A stretch of 6,795 nt of DNA from an uncultured Eubacteriales bacterium (GTDB taxonomy: Bacteria; Bacillota; Clostridia; Oscillospirales; Acutalibacteraceae), in assembly GCA_900313475.1 (NCBI GenBank), contig OMRJ01000252.1, positions 1 through 6,795 of the forward strand, written 5' to 3'. A program made the position numbers and the translations under genes. Position 1 is the first letter of the stretch, and each line of letters starts with the position of its first letter. Below, in pieces: positions 1-6,526 of this stretch. Below the pieces are notes generated by a model. It saw only the letters and a program-made list of their open reading frames with translations, was not told where the DNA came from and did no database searches.

Positions 1-1749
1 ACGGGTGTCGGCGAATCTGTCGTCGGCACGCTTTTGAAAAAAGGTATTCTTACGGCTTTTGATGTTGAAAAACGCCGCACGCCTGCGACTTACTTTCCGG
101 ATAAAAAAGGACGTTATTTGCTGTCCGACGAGCAGAAAAAGGCGTATGAAAAACTTCTTGAAGTTTACAATTCCGAAGAAAGCGGCGCCGCGCTTTTGTA
201 CGGCGTCACCGGCAGCGGAAAAACGGGCGTTTATTCTGAGCTTATCGAAAAAGCGGTTGCGGACGGGCGAGGCGTTATTGTGCTTGTGCCCGAAATATCG
301 CTTACTCCGCAGTGTGCGTCAATATTCATGAACCGTTTCGGTGACAGGGTTGCAGTGCTGCACAGCGGAATGTCGGCGGGAGAGCGCTTTGACGAATGGC
401 ACAGGATAAAGCGCGGCGAAGCGACCGTCGTTATAGGAACAAGAAGCGCTGTTTTCGCACCGGTCAAAAATTTGGGACTTATCGTTATCGATGAGGAGCA
501 GGAGCACACCTACAAGTCGGAGACATCGCCGCGGTACAACGCGAAGGACGCGGCGAGGTTCAGATGCGCATACAATAAAGCTGCGCTTGTGCTTGCCTCC
601 GCAACACCCTCGGTGGAGACATTCGCGAAGGCGCGCGCGGGCAAATATACTCTTTGCGAGCTTACAAAGCGTTTCGGCAAGGCGGAACTGCCGGAGGTGC
701 ATACCGTTGATATGACGGACAAGACGCTGCTGCACCGTTTTATGTCGCTGTCACAGCCGCTTGTTGACGAGATAGAACAAAACTGCAAAAACGGACAGCA
801 ATCGATTATCCTTGTTAATCGCCGCGGTTACAACACATTTGTTGTATGCCGCGAGTGCAAGCACGTTGTCACATGCCCGAATTGCAGCATATCAATGACA
901 TATCATTCCGTTAATAATCGCCTTATGTGCCATTATTGCGGTTATTCGACACCGTTCGGCACGGTATGCCCGGAGTGCGGTGCGCAAAATATACGATATT
1001 CGGGATTCGGCACTCAAAAGGTGCAGCAGGAGCTTCAGTCATTGTTACCCGACAAAAAAATACTCCGCATGGATGCAGATACTACGACGGCGAAAAACGC
1101 GCATGACATTGCGCTCGGCGCCTTTGCCAACGGTGAATACGATATTCTTATCGGCACGCAAATGGTGGCGAAAGGACTTGATTTTCCCAATGTAACACTT
1201 GTGGGCATTGCGTCTGCGGACGGTGAGTTGTATGACGATGATTTCAGAAGCTCCGAACGTGTGTTTGACCTCATAACACAGGTGGTCGGCAGAGCGGGAC
1301 GCGGTAATATTAAGGGCAGAGCCGTTATTCAAACTGTGTCGCCGGGAAATGATATAATTTCTCTTGCCGCAAAACAGGATTATGTTTCGTTTTATGAGCG
1401 TGAAATAATATTGCGCAAAGCAATGATTTATCCGCCTTTCTGCGATATCTGCGTTGTAGGTTTTTCCGGCGAAAGCGAAGAAAAATGCGTTCGCTGCGCC
1501 GATGATTTTTTGCGGAAGCTTGTGTGTGAAAACAACGGCGAAAACGGCATTAAAATGGTCGTGCTCGGTCCGATTGCTCCGAAGGCGGAGCGTCTCGGCG
1601 GGCGGTACAGAAGAAGGATAATTATAAAAACAAAAAATACGTCGAAATTCAGAGCGGTGCTTTCCGCTTTGCTGAAAGAGGTTTCGTCGGATAAAAATAA
1701 CAGGGCGGTGAACGTGTATGCGGACATCAATCCCGAAAATACTGATTAA
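1..1749 (+). CDS. priA: Primosomal replication restart helicase PriA (5' end missing)
   Basis: PriA is a superfamily 2 DNA helicase that binds stalled replication forks and reloads the replisome. The frame is open from base 1, so the gene is cut by the window edge: 582 codons are present against roughly 730-800 for the family. The missing part is the N-terminal 3'-end-binding domain and most of the winged helix. Visible in order, numbering from base 1: Walker A GVTGSGKT (residues 68-75, bases 202-225); a DEEQ box (164-167) where many PriA proteins have DEEH; an SATPS-type motif III near 200; eight cysteines in CxxC pairs (283-326) forming the two zinc sites; the helicase C-terminal lobe with GTQMVAKGLDFP and QVVGRAGRG; and an intact PriA C-terminal domain. 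The stop is TAA at 1747-1749, followed by a probable terminator. An internal TTG at 34 is in frame but is not the start, because homology-like sequence continues upstream. Family assignment is very secure. Confidence 0.97.
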   Translation, partial: TGVGESVVGTLLKKGILTAFDVEKRRTPATYFPDKKGRYLLSDEQKKAYEKLLEVYNSEESGAALLYGVTGSGKTGVYSELIEKAVADGRGVIVLVPEISLTPQCASIFMNRFGDRVAVLHSGMSAGERFDEWHRIKRGEATVVIGTRSAVFAPVKNLGLIVIDEEQEHTYKSETSPRYNAKDAARFRCAYNKAALVLASATPSVETFAKARAGKYTLCELTKRFGKAELPEVHTVDMTDKTLLHRFMSLSQPLVDEIEQNCKNGQQSIILVNRRGYNTFVVCRECKHVVTCPNCSISMTYHSVNNRLMCHYCGYSTPFGTVCPECGAQNIRYSGFGTQKVQQELQSLLPDKKILRMDADTTTAKNAHDIALGAFANGEYDILIGTQMVAKGLDFPNVTLVGIASADGELYDDDFRSSERVFDLITQVVGRAGRGNIKGRAVIQTVSPGNDIISLAAKQDYVSFYEREIILRKAMIYPPFCDICVVGFSGESEEKCVRCADDFLRKLVCENNGENGIKMVVLGPIAPKAERLGGRYRRRIIIKTKNTSKFRAVLSALLKEVSSDKNNRAVNVYADINPENTD

Positions 1750-1763
1750 AGAACTCGTTTGTT

Positions 1764-1793
1764 CGGCAAAAAGCGAATTGCCGTTTGTTTTTT
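1764..1793 (+). terminator. Probable intrinsic terminator after priA
   Basis: CGGCAA (1764-1769) and TTGCCG (1778-1783) form a perfect 6-bp stem with an 8-base loop. The T-rich tract TTTGTTTTTT (1784-1793) follows at once. It begins 14 bases after the priA stop, which is the expected place. The stem is short and has four G-C pairs, so termination may be only partial, and def could still receive read-through from priA. Confidence 0.55.
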
Positions 1794-1844
1794 GAAAAAG
1801 CATTTTGATGTGATTCAACATCGGCCGAACGGAGCATTTTCATC

Positions 1845-1850
1845 GGAGGA
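1845..1850 (+). promoter_or_regulatory. Ribosome binding site of def
   Basis: GGAGGA lies 6 bases before the ATG at 1857 and is a near-ideal Shine-Dalgarno match. It fixes the def start. No convincing promoter was found in the 1794-1844 stretch between the terminator and this site. Confidence 0.8.
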
Positions 1851-1856
1851 AGTATA

Positions 1857-2327
1857 ATGGCAATAAGAAAGATAAGGGTAAATGACGATCCCATTCTTCG
1901 CAAAAAAAGCAGGGATGTCACGGAATTCGACGAGAGACTTTTTACGCTTCTTGACGACATGCGCGAAACGCTTGCAAAGTCCGACGGAATCGGACTTGCG
2001 GCTGTTCAGGTCGGAGTCCTCCGACGCGCGGTCGTCGTGGATCTCGGCGACGGAGTGAAGGAGCTGATAAATCCGTCGATTGTCGAGAGCTCGGGTGAAC
2101 AGCGAGAGAGCGAGGGTTGCCTTTCGCTGCCGCATAAATACGGAATAACGGTTCGTCCGAAGACAGTTACCGTGCGCGCACAGAACCGCAACGGAAACTG
2201 GTGTCTTTACAAGGGTACAGATCTTGCGGCAAGATGTTATTGTCATGAGCTTGATCACCTCGACGGAAAGCTCTACACCGACGTCCTTGCGCCCGGTGAA
2301 AAGGTTTATTTTTCAAAGGATAATTAA
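1857..2327 (+). CDS. def: Peptide deformylase
   Basis: Def removes the N-formyl group from the first methionine of nascent proteins as they leave the ribosome. It is a metal-dependent hydrolase, usually with Fe2+ in vivo. All three family motifs are present: GIGLAAVQVG (residues 44-53), EGCLSLP (86-92) and CHELDHLDG (129-137). The metal ligands are Cys88, His130 and His134, and Glu131 is the catalytic acid/base. Motif 1 has Val where many deformylases have Pro (AAPQ), a known variant that leaves the catalytic Gln51 in place. The length of 156 residues is normal for the short clostridial type. The ATG start is supported by GGAGGA 6 bases upstream. fmt follows 13 bases after the stop, so the formylating and deformylating enzymes are almost certainly co-transcribed. 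The gene looks intact and functional. Confidence 0.97.
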   Translation: MAIRKIRVNDDPILRKKSRDVTEFDERLFTLLDDMRETLAKSDGIGLAAVQVGVLRRAVVVDLGDGVKELINPSIVESSGEQRESEGCLSLPHKYGITVRPKTVTVRAQNRNGNWCLYKGTDLAARCYCHELDHLDGKLYTDVLAPGEKVYFSKDN

Positions 2328-2340
2328 ACGGGGTGTCTGA

Positions 2341-3279
2341 ATGTATAAAGTAATTTTTATGGGAACGCCCGATTTTGCCGTTGCCGCGCTTAATTGTCTT
2401 ATTTCGGCTCCGGGGTATGATGTGGTGCTTGCCGTAAGCCAGCCCGATAAGCCCGTGGGAAGAAAACAGGTGCTTATGCCTACACCTGTGAGGGCGGCAG
2501 CCGAAGCCGGAAACGTCGAAGTCTATCAGCCGGCATCGCTTAAAACCGACGAAGCATATGAAAAGCTTTTGTCTTATGCCCCCGATTTTATAGTAGTAGC
2601 GGCTTACGGTAAAATTTTGCCGCAGCGTGTGCTCGATATACCGAAATACGGCTGTGTGAACCTTCACGGTTCGCTTTTGCCGAAATACCGCGGTTCCGCA
2701 CCCATTCAGCGCTGTGTCATAAACGGCGAAAAGGTTACGGGGATTACCGCTATGCTGATGGATGCGGGTGTCGACACGGGTGATATGCTGTTAAAAACCG
2801 AGACGGAAATAGGTGAAAACGAAACGGCCGGTGAGCTTTTTGACCGCCTTGCCGCAATGTGCCCCGATATTCTGCTCAAAACGCTTAATGGAATCGTTGA
2901 CGGCTCTGTTAAGCCGGTAAAGCAGGATCCCGAAAAAGCTACGCTTGCGCCGATGCTTGATAAGAATGAATCGGTCATTGATTGGAGCAGCAGTGCTCGC
3001 GACGTTCACAACAAGGTGCGCGGTATGGATCCGTGGCCCGTTGCGCGCACTTCGTTCGGAGGCAAGCTTTTGAAGCTTTACGGCACTCACCCCGTCGACG
3101 GCTTGTCGGCTGAGGGCGAGGTCGGTACAATTTCGGTCAGGGACGGACATCTTTTTGTAAAGTGCGGCGGCAATACCGTCTTGGAGCTTACCGAAGTGCA
3201 GCTTGAGGGTGCAAAAAGAATGTCGGCATCCGACTTTCTGCGCGGACACGCGAATGCGGACGGCACTGTACTCGGTTGA
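2341..3279 (+). CDS. fmt: Methionyl-tRNA formyltransferase
   Basis: Fmt transfers a formyl group from 10-formyltetrahydrofolate to Met-tRNA(fMet), preparing the initiator tRNA for translation. The 312-residue product is full length for the family. Visible are the N-terminal FMGTPDFAV segment (residues 6-14), the SQPDKPVGR loop (33-41), the catalytic and folate-binding segment NLHGSLLPKYRGSAPIQ (107-123) and MDAGVDTGDML (140-150). By alignment from memory with the E. coli enzyme, the catalytic residues are Asn107, His109 and Asp145. The C-terminal OB-like tRNA-binding domain carries the usual MDPWPVA signature (229-235), and the protein ends in GTVLG as relatives do. An in-frame TGA directly before the ATG rules out an earlier start. 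A moderate RBS (GGGGTG, 2330-2335) lies 5 bases upstream. def is 13 bases upstream, and a 155-base gap follows. Confidence 0.97.
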   Translation: MYKVIFMGTPDFAVAALNCLISAPGYDVVLAVSQPDKPVGRKQVLMPTPVRAAAEAGNVEVYQPASLKTDEAYEKLLSYAPDFIVVAAYGKILPQRVLDIPKYGCVNLHGSLLPKYRGSAPIQRCVINGEKVTGITAMLMDAGVDTGDMLLKTETEIGENETAGELFDRLAAMCPDILLKTLNGIVDGSVKPVKQDPEKATLAPMLDKNESVIDWSSSARDVHNKVRGMDPWPVARTSFGGKLLKLYGTHPVDGLSAEGEVGTISVRDGHLFVKCGGNTVLELTEVQLEGAKRMSASDFLRGHANADGTVLG

Positions 3280-3353
3280 GTATTGACGGCAAAGTCCCGC
3301 GGGGAGTACCGACCGAATCTTTTATTTTTTCGGCGGCAGCCGGTAATGTTAGG

Positions 3354-3379
3354 TTGATTTTAATCTTTTGTAATATACT
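3354..3379 (+). promoter_or_regulatory. Candidate promoter for yugP and downstream genes
   Basis: The -10-like TATACT at 3374-3379 matches the consensus at 5 of 6 bases and sits in a locally AT-rich block. TTGATT at 3354-3359 resembles a -35 element, but the spacing is only 14 bases, shorter than the preferred 16-18. Either the -35 is weak and lies elsewhere or this is a chance match. The position, in the only large gap downstream of def, supports a promoter here. Transcription would start near 3385, inside the left arm of the palindrome. Confidence 0.35.
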
Positions 3380-3381
3380 TG

Positions 3382-3409
3382 ATTTGAAATTGAAAGGACA
3401 ATTTCAAAT
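3382..3409 (+). repeat. Perfect 11-bp inverted repeat, possible operator or 5' UTR hairpin
   Basis: ATTTGAAATTG (3382-3392) and CAATTTCAAAT (3399-3409) are exact reverse complements around a 6-base centre, AAAGGA. The repeat lies 2 bases downstream of the TATACT box and 11 bases upstream of the AGGAGG ribosome binding site of the metallopeptidase gene. As DNA it could be the operator of a dimeric repressor. As RNA it would be a hairpin with nine A-U and two G-C pairs near the 5' end of the transcript. No T run follows, so it is not a typical terminator. It does not match the CIRCE, LexA, Fur/PerR or Rex sites as I know them. That it is an inverted repeat is certain; its function is inferred. 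Confidence 0.6.
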
Positions 3410-3420
3410 ATTAACTCTAC

Positions 3421-3427
3421 AGGAGGT
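3421..3427 (+). promoter_or_regulatory. Ribosome binding site that fixes the yugP start
   Basis: AGGAGGT lies 7 bases before the ATG at 3435 and is a full-strength Shine-Dalgarno sequence. It decides the start in favour of this ATG over the TTG at 3276, which opens the same frame but has no RBS. Confidence 0.9.
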
Positions 3428-3434
3428 AGTTCTT

Positions 3435-4154
3435 ATGCCGGGAACCTACGGTTTTTTGTACGGCGGCGACAGCACTCTGCTGTATTTTGTGCTTGTCGTT
3501 CCGGCTCTTATTCTCTCGGTTATCGCGCAAATCGCCGTAAAAAAGGCGTTTTCGTCGTATTCGGGAGTTTACAGTAAAAGCGGCTATTCCGGCGCACAGG
3601 CAGCAGAAGCCGTTTTGCGCTTTTACAACATTACAAACGTGAGGATAGAAATGTGTTCGGGAAAGCTTACCGACCATTACGATCCCCGCACGAACGTTAT
3701 ACGGTTGTCGGAAGCAGTGTATTCATCAACGTCGATTGCGGCGATAGGCGTCGCCTGTCACGAAGCCGGGCATGCTGCGCAGTATGCGCAGAGCTATGCC
3801 CCGATAAAAATACGCAATGCCATCCTGCCCGTATGCAGAATCGGCTCGTACGCGGGCATTCCTCTGGCGCTTCTCGGACTGTTTCTGTCATTTCAGCCGC
3901 TTGTCACAGTCGGGCTTCTTCTCTATTCGTTCATTATGTTATTCCAGCTTGCGACGCTTCCCGTTGAAATGAACGCGAGCCGCCGCGCGATGAGCGTTAT
4001 CGAGCAGACGGGACTGCTGCGTGACGAAAACGAGCTTGCGGGTGCTAAAAAAGTGCTTCGCGCCGCCGCATCTACCTATATAGCCGCTTTGGCGGTGTCG
4101 CTTGCAAACCTCTTGCGGTTTGTGGTGATGTTCAACAACAGACGCAGGAGATAA
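3435..4154 (+). CDS. yugP: YugP-family neutral zinc metallopeptidase, membrane bound
   Basis: The product is a 239-residue membrane protein of the YugP/Zn_peptidase_2 family. Its substrate is not established as far as I know. Visible parts are an N-terminal membrane segment (about residues 14-36), a soluble part with the family-typical HYDPR (81-85) and LSEAVY (91-96), the zinc motif HEAGH (109-113; His109 and His113 ligands, Glu110 catalytic), hydrophobic segments at about 137-152 and 155-175, LPVEMNASRR (175-184) whose Glu178 is the likely third zinc ligand, and a last membrane segment (about 212-232) ending in a basic FNNRRRR tail. The start is set by AGGAGGT at 3421. The frame stays open back to 3276 but that part lacks an RBS. 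rsmB follows after 3 bases, and its RBS lies inside the end of this gene, so the two are tightly linked. HtpX (M48) was considered, but the motif context fits YugP better. A role in envelope protein turnover is only inference. Confidence 0.92.
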   Translation: MPGTYGFLYGGDSTLLYFVLVVPALILSVIAQIAVKKAFSSYSGVYSKSGYSGAQAAEAVLRFYNITNVRIEMCSGKLTDHYDPRTNVIRLSEAVYSSTSIAAIGVACHEAGHAAQYAQSYAPIKIRNAILPVCRIGSYAGIPLALLGLFLSFQPLVTVGLLLYSFIMLFQLATLPVEMNASRRAMSVIEQTGLLRDENELAGAKKVLRAAASTYIAALAVSLANLLRFVVMFNNRRRR

Positions 4155-4157
4155 AAT

Positions 4158-5474
4158 ATGAAGTCTGCCCGTGAAACAGCCGCGGATATACTTGTTGCCG
4201 TCGAAAAAAACGGCGCGTATTTATCCTCAGCGGTTACAGACGCGTTAAGGCAAAACGGCTTTGCCGACGAGCGCGACAAAAAACTCGTGTCTTCAACAGT
4301 CTATGCCGTAACGGAGAATAAGCTTGCGATTGACGGGTGTTTATCGTCTTTTCTCACGAAACCGCTCACAAAGCTTCCTCCGTTTGCACTCGCGGTTATG
4401 CGTGCCGGAGCCGCGCAGATAATGTTTTTCGACAGAATCCCGGTAAGCGCCGCGGTAAATGAGAGTGTTAAGCTTGTAAAAAAACGCGGTTTTGCCTACG
4501 TCGCCGGAACGGTAAATGCGGTGCTGCGCAAGGTGGCTGCAAATGCAGCCGCCGGCGGAAAATCGGCGGAAAGGCAGTCGCTTGCCGAACGGTTTTCGTA
4601 TCCGGCGGAGCTTGCGGAGCTTTTTGTTTCGCAGTTCGGCGAAACGGAAACGGAACGAATTTTCAAAGCTTTTGAGGGTCGGCGTCCCGTGTTTATACGT
4701 GTGAATACTCTTAAGACCGACGCAGACAGTCTCAAAAAAATACTTGAATCCGACGGTGTACGGACTGCGAAAACATCACTTGAAAACTGTCTTGAGATAG
4801 AGGATTTCGGCGATATGACATCGCTTGCGGCCTTTAAACGCGGGCTTTTTCACGTTCAGGACATGTCGTCGCAGTTCTGTGCTGCGGTGCTCGGCGCACA
4901 GGCAGGCGATACTGTCATAGACTGCTGTGCCGCTCCGGGCGGAAAATCGTTTACAATTGCCGAATATATGAATAATGTCGGGCATATCGTATCGTGCGAT
5001 ATTCATCCGCACAAAACGGAGCTTATCAAAAAAAGCGCCGCCCGTCTCGGAATAACCTGCATTGAAACGGTGTGTGCCGACGCTTCAAAGCTGCCCGAAA
5101 AATATGCGGGTGCCGACCGCGTGCTGTGTGATGTTCCGTGTTCGGGATTCGGTGTGATAGGGCGTAAGCCCGAAATTAAATATAAACCGCTGACGGGTAT
5201 CGCGGGTCTGCCCGATATCCAGAGCGCTGTACTGGAGCGCGGCGCGTCTCTTGTAAAAAAGGGCGGACGGCTCGTCTATTCGACATGCACACTGAATAAT
5301 GCTGAGAACGGAGATGTCTGTGCGGATTTTCTTCTCCGACATCCCGAATTCTCGGTTTGTACAGACGGAATATATGAAGAAAAAGCATCGGAAAACGGTT
5401 TTGTTACCGTTTTGCCGACCGAAAACGGCGGTGACGGATTTTTTATAGCCGCGTTTGAACGGAGCACAAAATGA
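4158..5474 (+). CDS. rsmB: 16S rRNA (cytosine-967-C5)-methyltransferase RsmB
   Basis: RsmB uses S-adenosylmethionine to methylate C967 (E. coli numbering) of 16S rRNA. The 438 residues match the family length. Residues about 1-140 form the NusB-like RNA-binding domain, which separates RsmB from other RNA m5C methyltransferases such as RsmF. The Rossmann methyltransferase domain follows: VQDMSSQ (233-239), SAM-binding motif I DCCAAPGGK (255-263), the acidic residue at the end of strand 2 in CDIHPHK (Asp281), motif IV DVPCSG (325-330) with Cys328, and motif VI YSTCTLN (374-380) with the nucleophile Cys377. The usual DGFF ending is present (426-429). The ATG at 4158 follows the metallopeptidase stop by 3 bases, with AGGAG at 4146-4150 inside the preceding gene. 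The stop TGA overlaps the rlmN ATG by ATGA, which implies translational coupling. All catalytic residues are intact. Confidence 0.96.
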   Translation: MKSARETAADILVAVEKNGAYLSSAVTDALRQNGFADERDKKLVSSTVYAVTENKLAIDGCLSSFLTKPLTKLPPFALAVMRAGAAQIMFFDRIPVSAAVNESVKLVKKRGFAYVAGTVNAVLRKVAANAAAGGKSAERQSLAERFSYPAELAELFVSQFGETETERIFKAFEGRRPVFIRVNTLKTDADSLKKILESDGVRTAKTSLENCLEIEDFGDMTSLAAFKRGLFHVQDMSSQFCAAVLGAQAGDTVIDCCAAPGGKSFTIAEYMNNVGHIVSCDIHPHKTELIKKSAARLGITCIETVCADASKLPEKYAGADRVLCDVPCSGFGVIGRKPEIKYKPLTGIAGLPDIQSAVLERGASLVKKGGRLVYSTCTLNNAENGDVCADFLLRHPEFSVCTDGIYEEKASENGFVTVLPTENGGDGFFIAAFERSTK

Positions 5475-6526
5475 AAAAAGACATTCGCTCTCTTACATAC
5501 GGGGAGCTTGAAAACGAAATAAAAGCACTCGGTCTGCCGCGTTTTCGCGCCGGGCAGATATACCGTTGGCTTCATGTCTCACTTGTCGAATCGTTTGAAG
5601 AAATGACCGATCTTCCAAAATCGCTCCGCCAAAGTCTAAATGACAATTTTGTAATATTCGGCTGCACTATTGAAATGAAGCTCGTTTCGGAGTATGATAG
5701 TACAATAAAGTATCTTTTTGCACTTAATGACGGTGAGGTCATCGAAACCGTGCTGATGAAATACAAATACGGTTACACCGTGTGCGTTTCTTCGCAGGTC
5801 GGCTGCCGTATGGGGTGCAAATTCTGCGCGTCTACTCTCGGCGGCGTCGTCAGAAGCCTGCTGCCGTCCGAAATTCTCGGGCAGGTGTATGCGGTTGAGC
5901 GCGACAACGGAATCAGAGTATCGCATATCGTTATGATGGGCATGGGCGAACCGCTTGACAATTTCGATAATGTCATGCGCTTTTTGCAGCTTGTGACGGA
6001 CGAAAAAGGGCAGAATATCGGCATGCGTCACATCTCGCTGTCGACTTGCGGGATCGTGCCGAAAATATATGAGCTTATGGATAAAAATCTGCAGCTCACT
6101 CTTTCGGTGTCGCTCCACGCGCCGAACGATGAAATACGCTCGTCCATGATGCCCGTGAACAATGCATATAACATCGAAAAGCTGATGTCTGCATGCAGGG
6201 AGTACGCAAAAAAAACCTCGCGCCGAATTTCGTTTGAATATGCGCTTGTCAGGGGAGTGAATGATACGGCGGCATGTGCGGCGGAGCTTGCTTCACGTCT
6301 CGGCGGAATGCTCTGCCATGTCAATCTTATTCCCGTCAACGAAGTCAAAGAGACAAAATGCAGGGAAAGTTATCCCGAAACAGTGAAAAAATTCGCCGAT
6401 GTGCTTTCGTCAAAAGGAATTACCGTTACGGTACGGCGAAAGCTCGGTGCCGATATAAATGCCGCCTGCGGTCAGCTTCGCAGAAGCCGCACCGCAAATA
6501 ATTCGGCAACAGGAGAACGTAATTGA
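5471..6526 (+). CDS. rlmN: Dual-specificity 23S rRNA (A2503-C2)/tRNA (A37-C2) methyltransferase RlmN
   Basis: RlmN is a radical SAM enzyme that makes 2-methyladenosine at A2503 in the ribosomal peptidyl-transferase region, and at A37 of some tRNAs in organisms where this has been tested. The 351 residues fit the family. The N-terminal helical RNA-binding domain covers about 1-85. The CxxxCxxC iron-sulphur motif is Cys112, Cys116 and Cys119 in GCRMGCKFCAST. GMGEPLDNFDNV (157-168) is the typical SAM-pocket segment. The C-terminal DINAACGQLR (328-337) holds Cys333, which carries the methyl-enzyme intermediate in this family. The related resistance enzyme Cfr was considered, but the housekeeping gene order and the sequence favour RlmN. 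The ATG at 5471 overlaps the rsmB stop by 4 bases, with GGAG at 5461-5464. The stop overlaps the next start in turn. The gene is intact. Confidence 0.96.
   Translation: MKKDIRSLTYGELENEIKALGLPRFRAGQIYRWLHVSLVESFEEMTDLPKSLRQSLNDNFVIFGCTIEMKLVSEYDSTIKYLFALNDGEVIETVLMKYKYGYTVCVSSQVGCRMGCKFCASTLGGVVRSLLPSEILGQVYAVERDNGIRVSHIVMMGMGEPLDNFDNVMRFLQLVTDEKGQNIGMRHISLSTCGIVPKIYELMDKNLQLTLSVSLHAPNDEIRSSMMPVNNAYNIEKLMSACREYAKKTSRRISFEYALVRGVNDTAACAAELASRLGGMLCHVNLIPVNEVKETKCRESYPETVKKFADVLSSKGITVTVRRKLGADINAACGQLRRSRTANNSATGERN
6511..6515 (+). promoter_or_regulatory. Ribosome binding site that fixes a TTG start for prpC
   Basis: AGGAG lies 7 bases upstream of the TTG at 6523, inside the end of rlmN. The phosphatase sequence begins exactly there, so this site supports a TTG start codon rather than an internal ATG. 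Confidence 0.8.

Noticed and set aside
34..36. TTG at 34 as the true start of priA
   Set aside because: The frame is open to base 1 and the upstream residues continue the PriA winged-helix region, so the gene is cut by the window edge and does not start here.
1045..1821. A 258-codon open frame on the minus strand opposite priA
   Set aside because: It lies almost entirely antisense to clearly conserved priA codons, its translation shows no recognisable domain or motif, and it is best explained as a shadow of the codon bias of priA.
1853..1858. A perfect TATAAT hexamer upstream of def
   Set aside because: It overlaps the def start codon, so a promoter here would make a transcript lacking the start and the RBS. 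No matching -35 was seen.
3276..3434. TTG at 3276 as the start of the metallopeptidase gene, adding 53 residues and overlapping the fmt stop as TTGA
   Set aside because: There is no ribosome binding site before it, the added residues resemble no part of the family, and the ATG at 3435 has a perfect AGGAGGT at ideal spacing. The open frame through the gap is probably chance.
5636..6118. A 160-codon minus-strand open frame opposite rlmN
   Set aside because: It is antisense to the conserved radical SAM core, has no recognisable motif, and is probably a frame shadow.
6208..6215. A run of eight A in rlmN, and runs of seven at 1054, 4478 and 4734, as possible programmed frameshift sites or sequence errors
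   Set aside because: The reading frames continue correctly through all of them with family-consistent protein sequence on both sides, and no alternative frame gives a sensible product.
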